From assembly GCF_900109045.1 (NCBI RefSeq), contig NZ_FNYL01000010.1, positions 124,001 through 188,000 of the forward strand: a stretch of DNA of 64,000 nucleotides. Direction: 5' to 3'. This DNA is from Dyadobacter sp. SG02. GTDB lineage: Bacteria > Bacteroidota > Bacteroidia > Cytophagales > Spirosomataceae. The notes below the pieces were generated by a model. That model was not told where the DNA came from, ran no database searches, and was given only the letters and a program-made list of their open reading frames with translations. Of this stretch, positions 51,696-59,310 are shown in pieces; position 1 is the first letter of the stretch, and every line of letters begins with the position of its first letter. A program made the position numbers and the translations under genes.

Positions 51696-51995
51696 ATGTT
51701 TATCCACAATGTATTCTTCTGGTTGAAGGAGAAGGACAACGAAGAAGCAAGACAAGCCCTGCTCGCCGGCATCAAATCTCTTGAAGCGATCGAATCCATC
51801 GAATCGGCCTATATCGGCCCTCCTGCCGCTACCCGCAGGCCCGTTATCGACGCCACTTACGATTTCGCGGAGATCCTGATTTTCAAGGATGAGGCTGCGC
51901 ACGACGTGTACCAGGTTCACCCGCTGCACAAGAAATTCGTGGAAGAATGCGCGCATCTTTGGGAGAAAGTTCTGATCTATGATGTAGAAGCATAA
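51696..51995 (+). CDS. Dabb (stress-responsive A/B barrel) family protein
   Basis: 99 residues. MFIHNVFFWLKEKDNEEARQ at the start and YDFAEILIFKDEAAHDVYQVHPLHKKFVEEC near the end match the dimeric alpha/beta barrel (Dabb) domain. Small cytoplasmic protein of general stress association; biochemical role unclear. Starts 29 bp after the histidine kinase, probably the same transcript. Directly followed by the DnaA-box cluster. Confidence 0.85.
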   Translation: MFIHNVFFWLKEKDNEEARQALLAGIKSLEAIESIESAYIGPPAATRRPVIDATYDFAEILIFKDEAAHDVYQVHPLHKKFVEECAHLWEKVLIYDVEA

Positions 51996-52005
51996 TCCCT
52001 AATAT

Positions 52006-52116
52006 TTGTTAACAAGTTATCCACACGCAAAATGTGTATAACTTGTTAACAACTCACAAAAGTCTACATTATCAGCCAGTTAAGCTACTTTTAAGCATTG
52101 TCCACAGTGTGGATAA
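52006..52116. other. Cluster of four DnaA boxes in two dyads (possible origin or DnaA-regulatory site)
   Basis: First dyad 52006-52052: TTGTTAACAA, G, TTATCCACA (consensus DnaA box, 52017-52025), 7-nt centre, TGTGTATAA (inverted box TTATACACA, 52033-52041), C, TTGTTAACAA; the 20-bp arms match at 19 positions. Second dyad 52098-52116: TTGTCCACA, G, TGTGGATAA (inverted TTATCCACA, consensus). So two consensus and two near-consensus boxes lie within 100 bp in a 208-bp intergenic region. DnaA binding is strongly suggested; whether this is oriC, a titration site or a regulated promoter is open. Confidence 0.6.
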
Positions 52117-52203
52117 CTTTTTCCAACTCCGACTTAGCCCTACTTTCCGGCACTATTCGACCGTCCTATTCGTTCTTTAAACAGTACAAAACGAACTAGA
52201 ACC

Positions 52204-52500
52204 GTGAGAAAGAACAGAGTTTTGCTGTCGGTCATCGTGACGCTGGTCGCAGCTATATCCATTTCATCGTGTACCTATCGCTCCTATGATCCGGGCTATG
52301 ATTATGGCTACCGGCATGGTTACAGGTACTATCATGCACCGCCTCCGCCACCCCGTGTCGTAGTCAGACCGGCGCCGCCTCGGGTGATCTATGCCGATCG
52401 CCACCATTACCGGCGGCATGATAACAAGGCTTACCGCAAGCAATACCGCCGGAACGACCACTACGGAAACAATGGACGCCACCGCGGACACAGAAGATAA
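52204..52500 (+). CDS. Small Tyr/His/Arg-rich lipoprotein
   Basis: 98 residues from GTG 52204. Signal peptide (LLSVIVTLVAAISISSC) with lipobox cysteine. The mature part is low-complexity: GYDYGYRHGYRYYH, a polyproline run of five, then RHHYRRHD, RKQYRRND and a C-terminal GRHRGHRR. Very basic, probably attached to the outer membrane and perhaps binding polyanion or metal. No family with known function. Lies between the DnaA-box cluster and a bidirectional terminator. Confidence 0.65.
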   Translation: MRKNRVLLSVIVTLVAAISISSCTYRSYDPGYDYGYRHGYRYYHAPPPPPRVVVRPAPPRVIYADRHHYRRHDNKAYRKQYRRNDHYGNNGRHRGHRR

Positions 52501-52522
52501 TTGACCTATTTTTTAGATAAGA

Positions 52523-52567
52523 AAAAGGCCTGATAAAAGTGGCTTAGTGCACATTATCAGGCCTTTT
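52523..52567. terminator. Bidirectional terminator between convergent genes
   Basis: Perfect 14-bp stem AAAAGGCCTGATAA (52523-52536) and TTATCAGGCCTTTT (52554-52567), 17-nt loop, T runs on both sides. Serves the plus-strand lipoprotein and the minus-strand antiporter, whose stop lies beside it. Confidence 0.85.
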
Positions 52568-54442
52568 CTATGCCGTTTCGGCTTCTGCCTTGCGATCCCA
52601 TCCGGCTAATGCATTCAAATTCACCGCTTCACGGTCGGCCTGCATGATCATTTCCAGTTCCTCGATATGCTGCCGGGCGGCATTGATATACTCTTCGTCG
52701 TTTCGAATGCTCGACAAATGCTTTAACGTCCGTTCGTCATGTACGAAAAACGTTTTCGCCATGCGCGTCGCTTCATGCGCGCGATGCCCGAGCAGTTTCA
52801 ATGCATCTACGCCCAATCGGAGGCTCGTATCGAACGTCTCCCGGTAAATATGCATCATACCGGCGTTCATGAGGTCGTACGCGTCGTTGCGGTTGGTCGA
52901 GCGCACGAGCATATGCAGGTGAGGGAAGTGTTTTTTTACTGTTTCAATTAATTCCAATCTCTTTTCCTCGTCACTGATCGCGATAATGATCATCTGCGCA
53001 CGGCTTGCGCCGGCAATGTCGAGGAGTTCGTAACGCGTAGCATCGCCATAATACACTTTGAGGCCAATGCGGCGGAGGAAATCTACATTATCGCTGTCGT
53101 TATCGAGGACTGTCGCTTCCACACCGTTAGCGCGCAGGAAACGTCCGACGATATTCCCAAAATGCCCGTAGCCGGCGATAATCACCGGGTTATCCTCCTC
53201 CTCCACATCGCTTGGCCGCTGCGCGGTTTGCAGCCCCGCACTCACGAGGCAGAAACGCGTGAGGATAAACTTCTCGTTCACCATCATCGCCAGCGGCGTC
53301 ATAGCCATGCTGATCGCCACCACGGCTGTCATCGTGTCCGAAACTTCTTTCCCTAATACACCCTGCTGAACTGAAAAACTGAGCAGTACGAATGCAAACT
53401 CTCCGATCTGGCTCAAACCAATGCTGAATATGAAGTTTTGCGCATTACGTACTTCGAATATTTTACCTAAAACAAAGAGAATAGCCATTTTCAGCAACAT
53501 CAACCCGGCCACCAGCCCGATGATCAGCAGCGGCTTGGACGTCACCAATCCAAAATCAATGGACGAGCCTACCGAAATGAAGAACAACCCCAGCAGCAAC
53601 CCTTTAAAAGGATCGATGGAGCTTTCGAGTTCGTGGCGGTATTCGCTGTTGGCCAGTACCACACCGGCTACGAATGCACCGAGCGCAGGGCTAAGACCTA
53701 CCGAAGTCATCAGTACGGCGATTCCCACGACGAGCAGCAATGCGGTTGCGGTAAACATTTCGCGTAACCCCGTGCGGGCCATCATCCGGAAGACCGGGCG
53801 TAACAGGTATTTCCCCGTCAGCACAATGGCCGAAACGGATAGCAATACCACAATAGTTTGTTGCCACGCGGGCAATGCACTCACCAGCGAACCACCGCCT
53901 CCGTGCCCGTCGGCCAAACCTGCGTGGTCGGCGAGCAAGGGGAATAATGCAAGCATGGGAATAATCGCCAGGTCCTGGAACAATAGTACCGCGAACGAGC
54001 TTTGTCCCGCCATGGTTTTCAGCCAGCCTTTTTCATTCAACGTCTGCATGACAATGGCCGTGGACGACATCGCGATGATCATCCCCAGCGCGAGCGCTTC
54101 CTTCCAGCTCACACCAAAAAGCATGGCAATACCTGCCACGAGGACGGTCGTGACGCCTACCTGCAAGCCCCCGAGCCCGGCAATGCTCTTGCGCATGCGC
54201 CACAGGCGTGAGGGTTCGAGTTCGAGGCCGATCACAAAAAGCATCATCACCACCCCGAATTCTGCAAAATGCATAATATCCTGGCCTTCCATTCCAATGA
54301 ATTTTAAGCCCGCCGGACCGATGATCACCCCGGCCACCAGGTAACCCAGGACCGAACCCAACCCCAGCCGTTTGGCAATGGGGACCATTACCACCGCAGC
54401 CGCGAGGTATATCATTGCCTGGAAAAAGAAGGATTCTTGCAT
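52568..54442 (-). CDS. CPA2 family cation:proton antiporter with TrkA-N domain (KefB/C-like)
   Basis: 624 residues. About 12 membrane helices of the Na+/H+ exchanger fold (GSVLGYLVAGVIIGPAGLKFIG, AMSSTAIVMQTLNEKG, SVGLSPALGAFVAGVVLANSEY), then a cytoplasmic Rossmann TrkA-N/RCK domain (NPVIIAGYGHFGNIVGRFLRANG, VYYGDATRYELLDIAGASRAQM). Glutathione-gated KefB/C and YbaL have this layout and export K+ during electrophile stress. The preceding gene encodes a KefF/KefG-like flavoprotein 13 bp away. The gating signal here is not known. Confidence 0.9.
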   Translation of the reverse strand: MQESFFFQAMIYLAAAVVMVPIAKRLGLGSVLGYLVAGVIIGPAGLKFIGMEGQDIMHFAEFGVVMMLFVIGLELEPSRLWRMRKSIAGLGGLQVGVTTVLVAGIAMLFGVSWKEALALGMIIAMSSTAIVMQTLNEKGWLKTMAGQSSFAVLLFQDLAIIPMLALFPLLADHAGLADGHGGGGSLVSALPAWQQTIVVLLSVSAIVLTGKYLLRPVFRMMARTGLREMFTATALLLVVGIAVLMTSVGLSPALGAFVAGVVLANSEYRHELESSIDPFKGLLLGLFFISVGSSIDFGLVTSKPLLIIGLVAGLMLLKMAILFVLGKIFEVRNAQNFIFSIGLSQIGEFAFVLLSFSVQQGVLGKEVSDTMTAVVAISMAMTPLAMMVNEKFILTRFCLVSAGLQTAQRPSDVEEEDNPVIIAGYGHFGNIVGRFLRANGVEATVLDNDSDNVDFLRRIGLKVYYGDATRYELLDIAGASRAQMIIIAISDEEKRLELIETVKKHFPHLHMLVRSTNRNDAYDLMNAGMMHIYRETFDTSLRLGVDALKLLGHRAHEATRMAKTFFVHDERTLKHLSSIRNDEEYINAARQHIEELEMIMQADREAVNLNALAGWDRKAEAETA

Positions 54443-54455
54443 CGTCGAGGGTTGT

Positions 54456-55046
54456 TTAGTGTGGAAAAAGTTCGTTCAGATATTCTACCCCGGCCAGTTC
54501 CGCCGGATCGATCCGATCATTCACCAATGCTTCCAGCAGTTCGGCATATTGTTCGCCAAATGCTTTCAACGTGTAGTCTTCGATCGTGTAAGTTTCATGC
54601 ACGACAAATGGCGGCAGGTATTCCATCCGGCACAAATAGGCCGTCTGATTGAATGGCAAGAGATACTGACCGACAGGGAACCGATTATACCCCTCGGAGG
54701 TGTAAGCATCCCGCCCGCCCCCGCATGAGACTGCATTGAAAATCTTTTTGCCTTTCAATGCATGCCCTTTCGGCCCGTAGGCCCAGTTGTATTCCAGCAC
54801 GAGGTCCTGCCATTGTTTCAGGATCGGAGGGCTGCTGTACCAATAGAACGGATGCTGAAAAATGACAATATCGTGCTTCGCCAGCAGTTGCTGCTCTCTT
54901 TTGATATCGATGAAAAGATCGGGATAATGTTCATAGAGATCATTGAAAGTCACTCCCTTTACCTTACGCGCATATTTTTCCAGTGTCTTCTGTACATTGG
55001 ATTTACTGTGCGTGGGATGCGCAAACTGAATAAGTACCTTGGCCAT
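54456..55046 (-). CDS. NAD(P)H oxidoreductase, flavodoxin-like fold (KefF/KefG-like)
   Basis: 196 residues. MAKVLIQFAHPTHSKSNVQ is the flavodoxin-like N-terminal FMN loop; DIVIFQHPFYWYSSPPILKQW, NWAYGPKGHALKGKKI and AVSCGGGRDAYTSEGYNRFP are the quinone reductase signatures. In E. coli, KefF and KefG are ancillary subunits of KefC/KefB and also reduce quinones. Its stop lies 13 bp before the antiporter start, so the two form one operon. Enzyme versus ancillary role cannot be separated by sequence. Confidence 0.88.
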   Translation of the reverse strand: MAKVLIQFAHPTHSKSNVQKTLEKYARKVKGVTFNDLYEHYPDLFIDIKREQQLLAKHDIVIFQHPFYWYSSPPILKQWQDLVLEYNWAYGPKGHALKGKKIFNAVSCGGGRDAYTSEGYNRFPVGQYLLPFNQTAYLCRMEYLPPFVVHETYTIEDYTLKAFGEQYAELLEALVNDRIDPAELAGVEYLNELFPH

Positions 55047-55069
55047 AACGTGGGATTGATTCGAAAAAC

Positions 55070-56089
55070 TTACGGTACCAAAATTACGGAACCTGTCGTT
55101 TTTCGCGCTTCGAGATCGGCCTGCGCCTGATTTGCTTTTGATAACGGGTACCGCGTAATAGCCAACTGTCCGAATATCCCACTGCCGAATGCATCGAATA
55201 GATCGGCTGCATATTCGTCCAGCACTTCGCGGTCGGTGATGTATGCGCTGAGCGTGGGCGTAGCCATCACAATGGACCTTTCGCGCAACAATGCGTGGTC
55301 GATATGCTCGGGCTGCCCCGATGATGATCCGTAGAGCACGATTTGACCGCCTTTCCGGATGAGGTCAAGCGAATGGTTGAAAGTATCCCTACCAACCCCG
55401 TCGAACACAACGTCCACCCCGCGGCCTTCCGTGATTTCCAGTATCGAATCTACAAACTCCCGGCATTCAGCCAGGAAAACGTAGTCGGCACCGTTCGCGA
55501 GTACAACCTCCTTTTTCTCCTCCGTACCGGTCGTCCCGATTACCGTCGCGCCCAGCGCCTTCGCCCATTTGGTCACGAGCGTACCCACGCCGCCAGCTGC
55601 GGCATGTACCAGCACTACGTCGCCGGGCTTAACGGGATGGATCACTTTGACGAGCATTCTGGCCGTAAACCCTTTCACGAGCATGGCCGCCGCCTCTTCC
55701 AAGGTTATTCCATCCGGAATATGGACCAACTGTTGCGTCGATACCACGCGGCTTTCCGCATACGCGCCTGGGATAAAGTGGTAACCCACCCGATCTCCGA
55801 CATTGAATTCCGTCACCCAGGGCCCGACAGCTTCGATGAAGCCCGCGGCCTCCACGCCTGGCGTGTAAGGAAACGACCTGACGGGAAACTTGCCGTCGCG
55901 GTAATAAGTGTCTACAAAATTCAGTCCGATAGCCTCCTGGCGTACTCTTACCTGGCCCGGGCCCGGTTCTGTAATGGTCTCTCTTTCGTAACCCAGCACC
56001 GAAGGCGCTCCTTGCTTGTAGATTTTTACTATACCCGATTTATTTGCGATTTCTGTAATTAACCCTGACATGTCCGTAAGCATTGTCAT
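55070..56089 (-). CDS. Quinone oxidoreductase / zeta-crystallin-like zinc-independent alcohol dehydrogenase
   Basis: 339 residues (ATG 56071 would give 333, more typical). MDR superfamily with GLNFVDTYYRDGKFP, PYTPGVEAAGFIEAVG, VLVHAAAGGVGTLVTKWAKALGATVIGTTGTEEK (NADPH-binding AAxGGVG motif) and DVVFDGVGRDTF. The catalytic zinc cysteines of alcohol dehydrogenases are absent, as in QOR enzymes. Reduces quinones or electrophilic carbonyls. 24 bp upstream of the KefF-like gene; an operator-like dyad lies just before its start. Confidence 0.88.
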   Translation of the reverse strand: MTMLTDMSGLITEIANKSGIVKIYKQGAPSVLGYERETITEPGPGQVRVRQEAIGLNFVDTYYRDGKFPVRSFPYTPGVEAAGFIEAVGPWVTEFNVGDRVGYHFIPGAYAESRVVSTQQLVHIPDGITLEEAAAMLVKGFTARMLVKVIHPVKPGDVVLVHAAAGGVGTLVTKWAKALGATVIGTTGTEEKKEVVLANGADYVFLAECREFVDSILEITEGRGVDVVFDGVGRDTFNHSLDLIRKGGQIVLYGSSSGQPEHIDHALLRERSIVMATPTLSAYITDREVLDEYAADLFDAFGSGIFGQLAITRYPLSKANQAQADLEARKTTGSVILVP

Positions 56090-56091
56090 TA

Positions 56092-56107
56092 TGGAATGCT
56101 TGTTCCA
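56092..56107. promoter_or_regulatory. Operator-like dyad before the quinone oxidoreductase gene
   Basis: TGGAATGCTTGTTCCA: arms TGGAA and TTCCA with a 6-bp centre, between tetR stop and the qor start. On the minus strand it shares TGGAACnnnCnTTC with the site at 56718-56733, suggesting one regulator. Confidence 0.4.
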
Positions 56108-56119
56108 TCATTGGACAAA

Positions 56120-56698
56120 TTATTTTTTGATAGATTTTATTAAAAATTCGGCTTGCTGCTCTACCAGCCCGCCATCACCGTACACCAGGTAAGCCTGCCA
56201 GAACCCGGTAAAATTCGATACGACAAAGTTTGCGAGCATTGCCGGGTCCCTTTTGCCGCTAATCTCCTCCGCTTTCTGCGCCTTTTTCAAAAGGTCTTTC
56301 AGCAGGGCCGTCAGGTTGGTGGTGTTTTCTTTCAATATGGCATGCACTTCTTCATCGACAGAACCCAGCTCGAACGTCGATTTGACGCCCAGGCAAGTCC
56401 TTTCCTCTTCAATGGTCCGGATAGCCGCCTTTTTGATAATTTTTTCAATCGCTTTAATGGGCGATTTCGTTTCCTCCGCTACTTTTCGGTAGTCTTCGAA
56501 CATTCCTTCCGTATAACTCCGCAGGCATTGGAGGAACAAGCTGTGCTTGTCGCCGTAAGTGTCATAAATACTTCCACGGTTCAGCCCCATCGTTTCGACG
56601 AGATCCTGCATGGAGGTGGCGTTGTAGCCTTTTTGCCAGAAAAGGCATTTCGCCTTTTCCAGCCGTTCTTCCGGTTCGAATGCTTTGTTGCGTGCCAT
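56120..56698 (-). CDS. TetR/AcrR family transcriptional regulator
   Basis: 192 residues. N-terminal helix-turn-helix: RLEKAKCLFWQKGYNATSMQDLVETMGLNRGSIYDTYGDKHSLFLQ, the TetR signature with the recognition helix GLNRGSIYDTYG. The C-terminal ligand domain is of the TetR_C type (EERTCLGVKSTFELGSVDEEV). Lies between an SDR gene and a quinone reductase gene on the same strand; similar regulators (NemR, AcuR type) control quinone- and electrophile-detoxifying enzymes. Two dyads matching TGGAACnnnCnTTC flank the gene, one in front of it and one in front of qor. Confidence 0.9.
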   Translation of the reverse strand: MARNKAFEPEERLEKAKCLFWQKGYNATSMQDLVETMGLNRGSIYDTYGDKHSLFLQCLRSYTEGMFEDYRKVAEETKSPIKAIEKIIKKAAIRTIEEERTCLGVKSTFELGSVDEEVHAILKENTTNLTALLKDLLKKAQKAEEISGKRDPAMLANFVVSNFTGFWQAYLVYGDGGLVEQQAEFLIKSIKK

Positions 56699-56717
56699 GA
56701 CTATCAGACAATTATTT

Positions 56718-56752
56718 CAGAACGAACGTTCCAGAATAAGCAAACATTCTGG
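56718..56752. promoter_or_regulatory. Operator-like dyads upstream of the TetR gene
   Basis: CAGAACGAACGTTCCA at 56718-56733 has arms GAACG/CGTTC around AA. Directly adjoining, CCAGAAT (56731-56737) and ATTCTGG (56746-56752) form a second dyad with 7-bp arms and an 8-bp centre. Located 20-54 bp before the tetR start, a normal place for autorepression. Confidence 0.45.
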
Positions 56753-56783
56753 TTAATGCATTAAAATTAGGCTACGCCAAGCG

Positions 56784-57581
56784 TCAGATGATAAACTTGG
56801 CCACGCCGCCATCCACTTTCAGGGCCGAACCGTTGGTCCCCGACGAAAGCGGGCTCGCTACGTAAGTTACCAGGTTGGCAATCTCCTCCACCGACGCAAA
56901 ACGTTGTAACAACGATGTCGGACGGGCATTTTTGAAGAAATCCTTCTCGGCCTGTTCCGCGGACATATTGTTGGCTTCACCCAGCTGTTTCACAAAATCA
57001 GCCACACCTTCCGATTTGGTCGGGCCGGGCATTACCGTGTTCACCGTTACGTTCGTACCCTTAGTCAATTCCGCCAAACCGCGGCTTACTGCCAGCTGGG
57101 CCGTTTTGGTAGTGCCGTAATGAATCATTTCCTCCGGGATATTTACCCCCGATTCACTGGAAATGAAGATAATCCTGCCCCAGTCTTTGGCAATCATTTT
57201 CGGGAAGAAATGCCTTGAAAGGCGCACGCCACTCAGCACATTGATTTCAAAGAATCTTAACCATTCTTCATCCGAAATCTCCGTAAACTGCTTGGGCTCG
57301 AAAATACCCGCATTATTGACGAGGATATCTATATCCGGCAACTGTGCCAGCAATGCATTTACCTCTTCAACCTTTGAAAAATCGGCTGCAACACCACTGG
57401 CATTCGCGCCGCCCGGCGACGCTTCTCTTAATTTTTGAACGGCTTCGGCCACCTTACTTTCCGAACGGCCGTTGATAATCACATTGGCACCTTCATTCAA
57501 GAGGCTTTGCGCGATGGCAAAACCTATACCCTGCGTAGAACCGCTGATGAATGCAGTTTTCCCATTGAGTTTCAAATCCAT
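56784..57581 (-). CDS. SDR family NAD(P)-dependent oxidoreductase
   Basis: 265 residues. GSTQGIGFAIAQSL (TGxxxGIG cofactor motif), DILVNNAGIFEPK (NNAG), a catalytic Ser in IIFISSESGV, and the Y/K pair in HYGTTKTAQLAVSRGLAE, then NTVMPGPTKSEG. Classical SDR of the 3-oxoacyl-ACP reductase type; substrate unknown. 85 bp ahead of tetR on the same strand and perhaps under its control. Confidence 0.9.
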   Translation of the reverse strand: MDLKLNGKTAFISGSTQGIGFAIAQSLLNEGANVIINGRSESKVAEAVQKLREASPGGANASGVAADFSKVEEVNALLAQLPDIDILVNNAGIFEPKQFTEISDEEWLRFFEINVLSGVRLSRHFFPKMIAKDWGRIIFISSESGVNIPEEMIHYGTTKTAQLAVSRGLAELTKGTNVTVNTVMPGPTKSEGVADFVKQLGEANNMSAEQAEKDFFKNARPTSLLQRFASVEEIANLVTYVASPLSSGTNGSALKVDGGVAKFII

Positions 57582-57659
57582 AAAACTTTAATAATAAGAG
57601 CGTGAGGAATGTTTGAACAATCGATAATTTTATAACACATCACCTAACAAAATGATCGC

Positions 57660-58538
57660 ATGAGACACATTTATCTTTTGTCACTATTACTGCTTTCGTT
57701 GAACTTGTATGCACAAGGCCCACGCATTTTGATCGTTACAGCGCACCCGGATGATGAAACGATGTTCCCGGTGACGATTTTCAAAATCACCCGTGAACTG
57801 AAAGGCTCCGCGGACCTCGCATTGATTACCGATGCATCCGGCGGCTACAATGGCCTGGTGGCATCCAGCTACTATGGCCTGAACCTCGTCGACTCGGCCA
57901 CGGGCAGAAAGCATTTACCATTAATCCGGAAAAAAGAGCTCATGGCTTCCGGCGAGGTGATGGGCATCGGTAATTTCTTCTTTCTGGATCAGCTCGACGA
58001 CTACTATAACCGCGACGAGAAACCTTATTTACAAGGCAAAAACTGGGATATTGCATACGTGGAAAGGAAACTGGACAACATTCTGGCCAGCGGAAACTAC
58101 GATTTCATATTCTGCCTCATCCCGCACGAGGGCCAGCATGCGCACCACAAAACAGCGTCCATCAGCGCGATAAGGGCTGCTCAGCGCTACAAAGGCTCAA
58201 AAAAACCGATCGTACTGGGCGGCCAGTCGCAAAATAAAGCATATACATTCCAATTCACCGGCCTTCCCGGCTATCCTGAAACGAATCTTCTCAAAAATGC
58301 TCCCGTATTCGAGTTCGACCGTTCTTACAGCTTCGGAGAGGATCAAAAACACAGCTATATGGTCGTCGCCGACTGGGTGAAGGCTGCCCACAAGTCGCAA
58401 AGCGGCGATATGAACCAGGCCATGCACCGTGGCGACCTGGAAGTGTTCTGGTATTTTGCGATTAATGGAGAAGACGGCATTCCCAAAACCAAGGCGTTGT
58501 TCGATGCCGTGAATTCATCGGGGTATTCGAAAAAGTAG
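57660..58538 (+). CDS. Secreted PIG-L family deacetylase
   Basis: 292 residues. Signal peptide (HIYLLSLLLLSLNLYAQ). RILIVTAHPDDETMFPVT carries the zinc site H-P-D-D, and LIPHEGQHAHHKTAS the third ligand histidine, as in GlcNAc-PI/mycothiol/LmbE deacetylases. Exported, so it may act on extracellular amino-sugar or other N-acyl substrates; exported PIG-L proteins are common in Bacteroidota. Single plus-strand gene among minus-strand genes; convergent with the methyltransferase 4 bp away. Confidence 0.85.
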   Translation: MRHIYLLSLLLLSLNLYAQGPRILIVTAHPDDETMFPVTIFKITRELKGSADLALITDASGGYNGLVASSYYGLNLVDSATGRKHLPLIRKKELMASGEVMGIGNFFFLDQLDDYYNRDEKPYLQGKNWDIAYVERKLDNILASGNYDFIFCLIPHEGQHAHHKTASISAIRAAQRYKGSKKPIVLGGQSQNKAYTFQFTGLPGYPETNLLKNAPVFEFDRSYSFGEDQKHSYMVVADWVKAAHKSQSGDMNQAMHRGDLEVFWYFAINGEDGIPKTKALFDAVNSSGYSKK

Positions 58539-58542
58539 GAAA

Positions 58543-59310
58543 TCAGGCTGGTTGGAAAGTCATAAAGAGCGAGCTGCCGAATGGTGCCTTACTCAGGACG
58601 GCCGATTCTGCCTTGGTAATGGTTTTTAAAACCGCATTTACGGCATCGCCGGGATATTCGACATCCGAATCGAGCTCTTCAACATTAATTTTCTTCTTCC
58701 GAATCCGATAGTTCTGCCATTGGCGCACGAGTAAAATCGGTAGCGAAAGCGCGAATGGCCAGTAAGTTGTGTAACCGATCCGCAACCCGGCGGCTTTGCC
58801 GAATGCCTGGAACTGCTCCAATTTGAAACGTCGCGAGCTGCCTACCGCGAGGTCGTGCGTGCCTGAGAATGCTTCGAACGCATGTATATTGATGATGATC
58901 AGCCCGTTGCGGTTCAGGCGGTTTTTAAATGCAGTCAATGCGCGGACGATTTCTTCGTCGGTCAGGAAATAGAGCGCGTCGTTGCAGGTAATGATATCGA
59001 ACGTCTCGCCCGGTTCGAATGCATCTACATTCCGGAGGTCGCCGAAAACGACGTTCAGGCCGCGTTCCTTCGAGAAATCAATGGCATGCTGCGAATAATC
59101 GAAGCCCCGCAGGTTGGAATACCCATTTTCCTTCAAAAACGACAACAACCCGCCCGTACCGCAAGCCGCATCCAGGAATTTCAGGTCGGGGTCCAAGGCC
59201 CTGAAATGCTTGCGAATCTGACCCAACACCTTGCCGTGGAGTATCTGGTACCACCACAGCTTGCGCTCGGTTTCGTACATGCGCTGGTATTCGAGCCGGT
59301 TGTCGATCAT
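58543..59310 (-). CDS. Class I SAM-dependent methyltransferase
   Basis: 255 residues. SAM site LKFLDAACGTGGLLSFL (motif I), then DVEYP-like acidic tail; FDIITCNDALYFLTDEEIVRAL is motif II/III, GLIIINIHAFEAFSG follows. A hydrophobic stretch near residue 195 (WPFALSLPILLVRQW) may associate with the membrane. Last gene of the operon, overlapping the GT2 gene by 4 bp; probably methylates a sugar or lipid-linked glycan. Substrate unknown. Confidence 0.85.
   Translation of the reverse strand: MIDNRLEYQRMYETERKLWWYQILHGKVLGQIRKHFRALDPDLKFLDAACGTGGLLSFLKENGYSNLRGFDYSQHAIDFSKERGLNVVFGDLRNVDAFEPGETFDIITCNDALYFLTDEEIVRALTAFKNRLNRNGLIIINIHAFEAFSGTHDLAVGSSRRFKLEQFQAFGKAAGLRIGYTTYWPFALSLPILLVRQWQNYRIRKKKINVEELDSDVEYPGDAVNAVLKTITKAESAVLSKAPFGSSLFMTFQPA

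Noticed and set aside
52006-52052. dif/XerCD site
   Set aside because: The core lacks the ATAA-N6-TTAT arrangement of dif arms; the inner arms are DnaA boxes instead.
53421-54344. Plus-strand 307-codon frame opposite the antiporter gene
   Set aside because: Ser/Thr/Pro/Met-rich translation typical of an antisense shadow; the antiporter is unmistakable on the minus strand.
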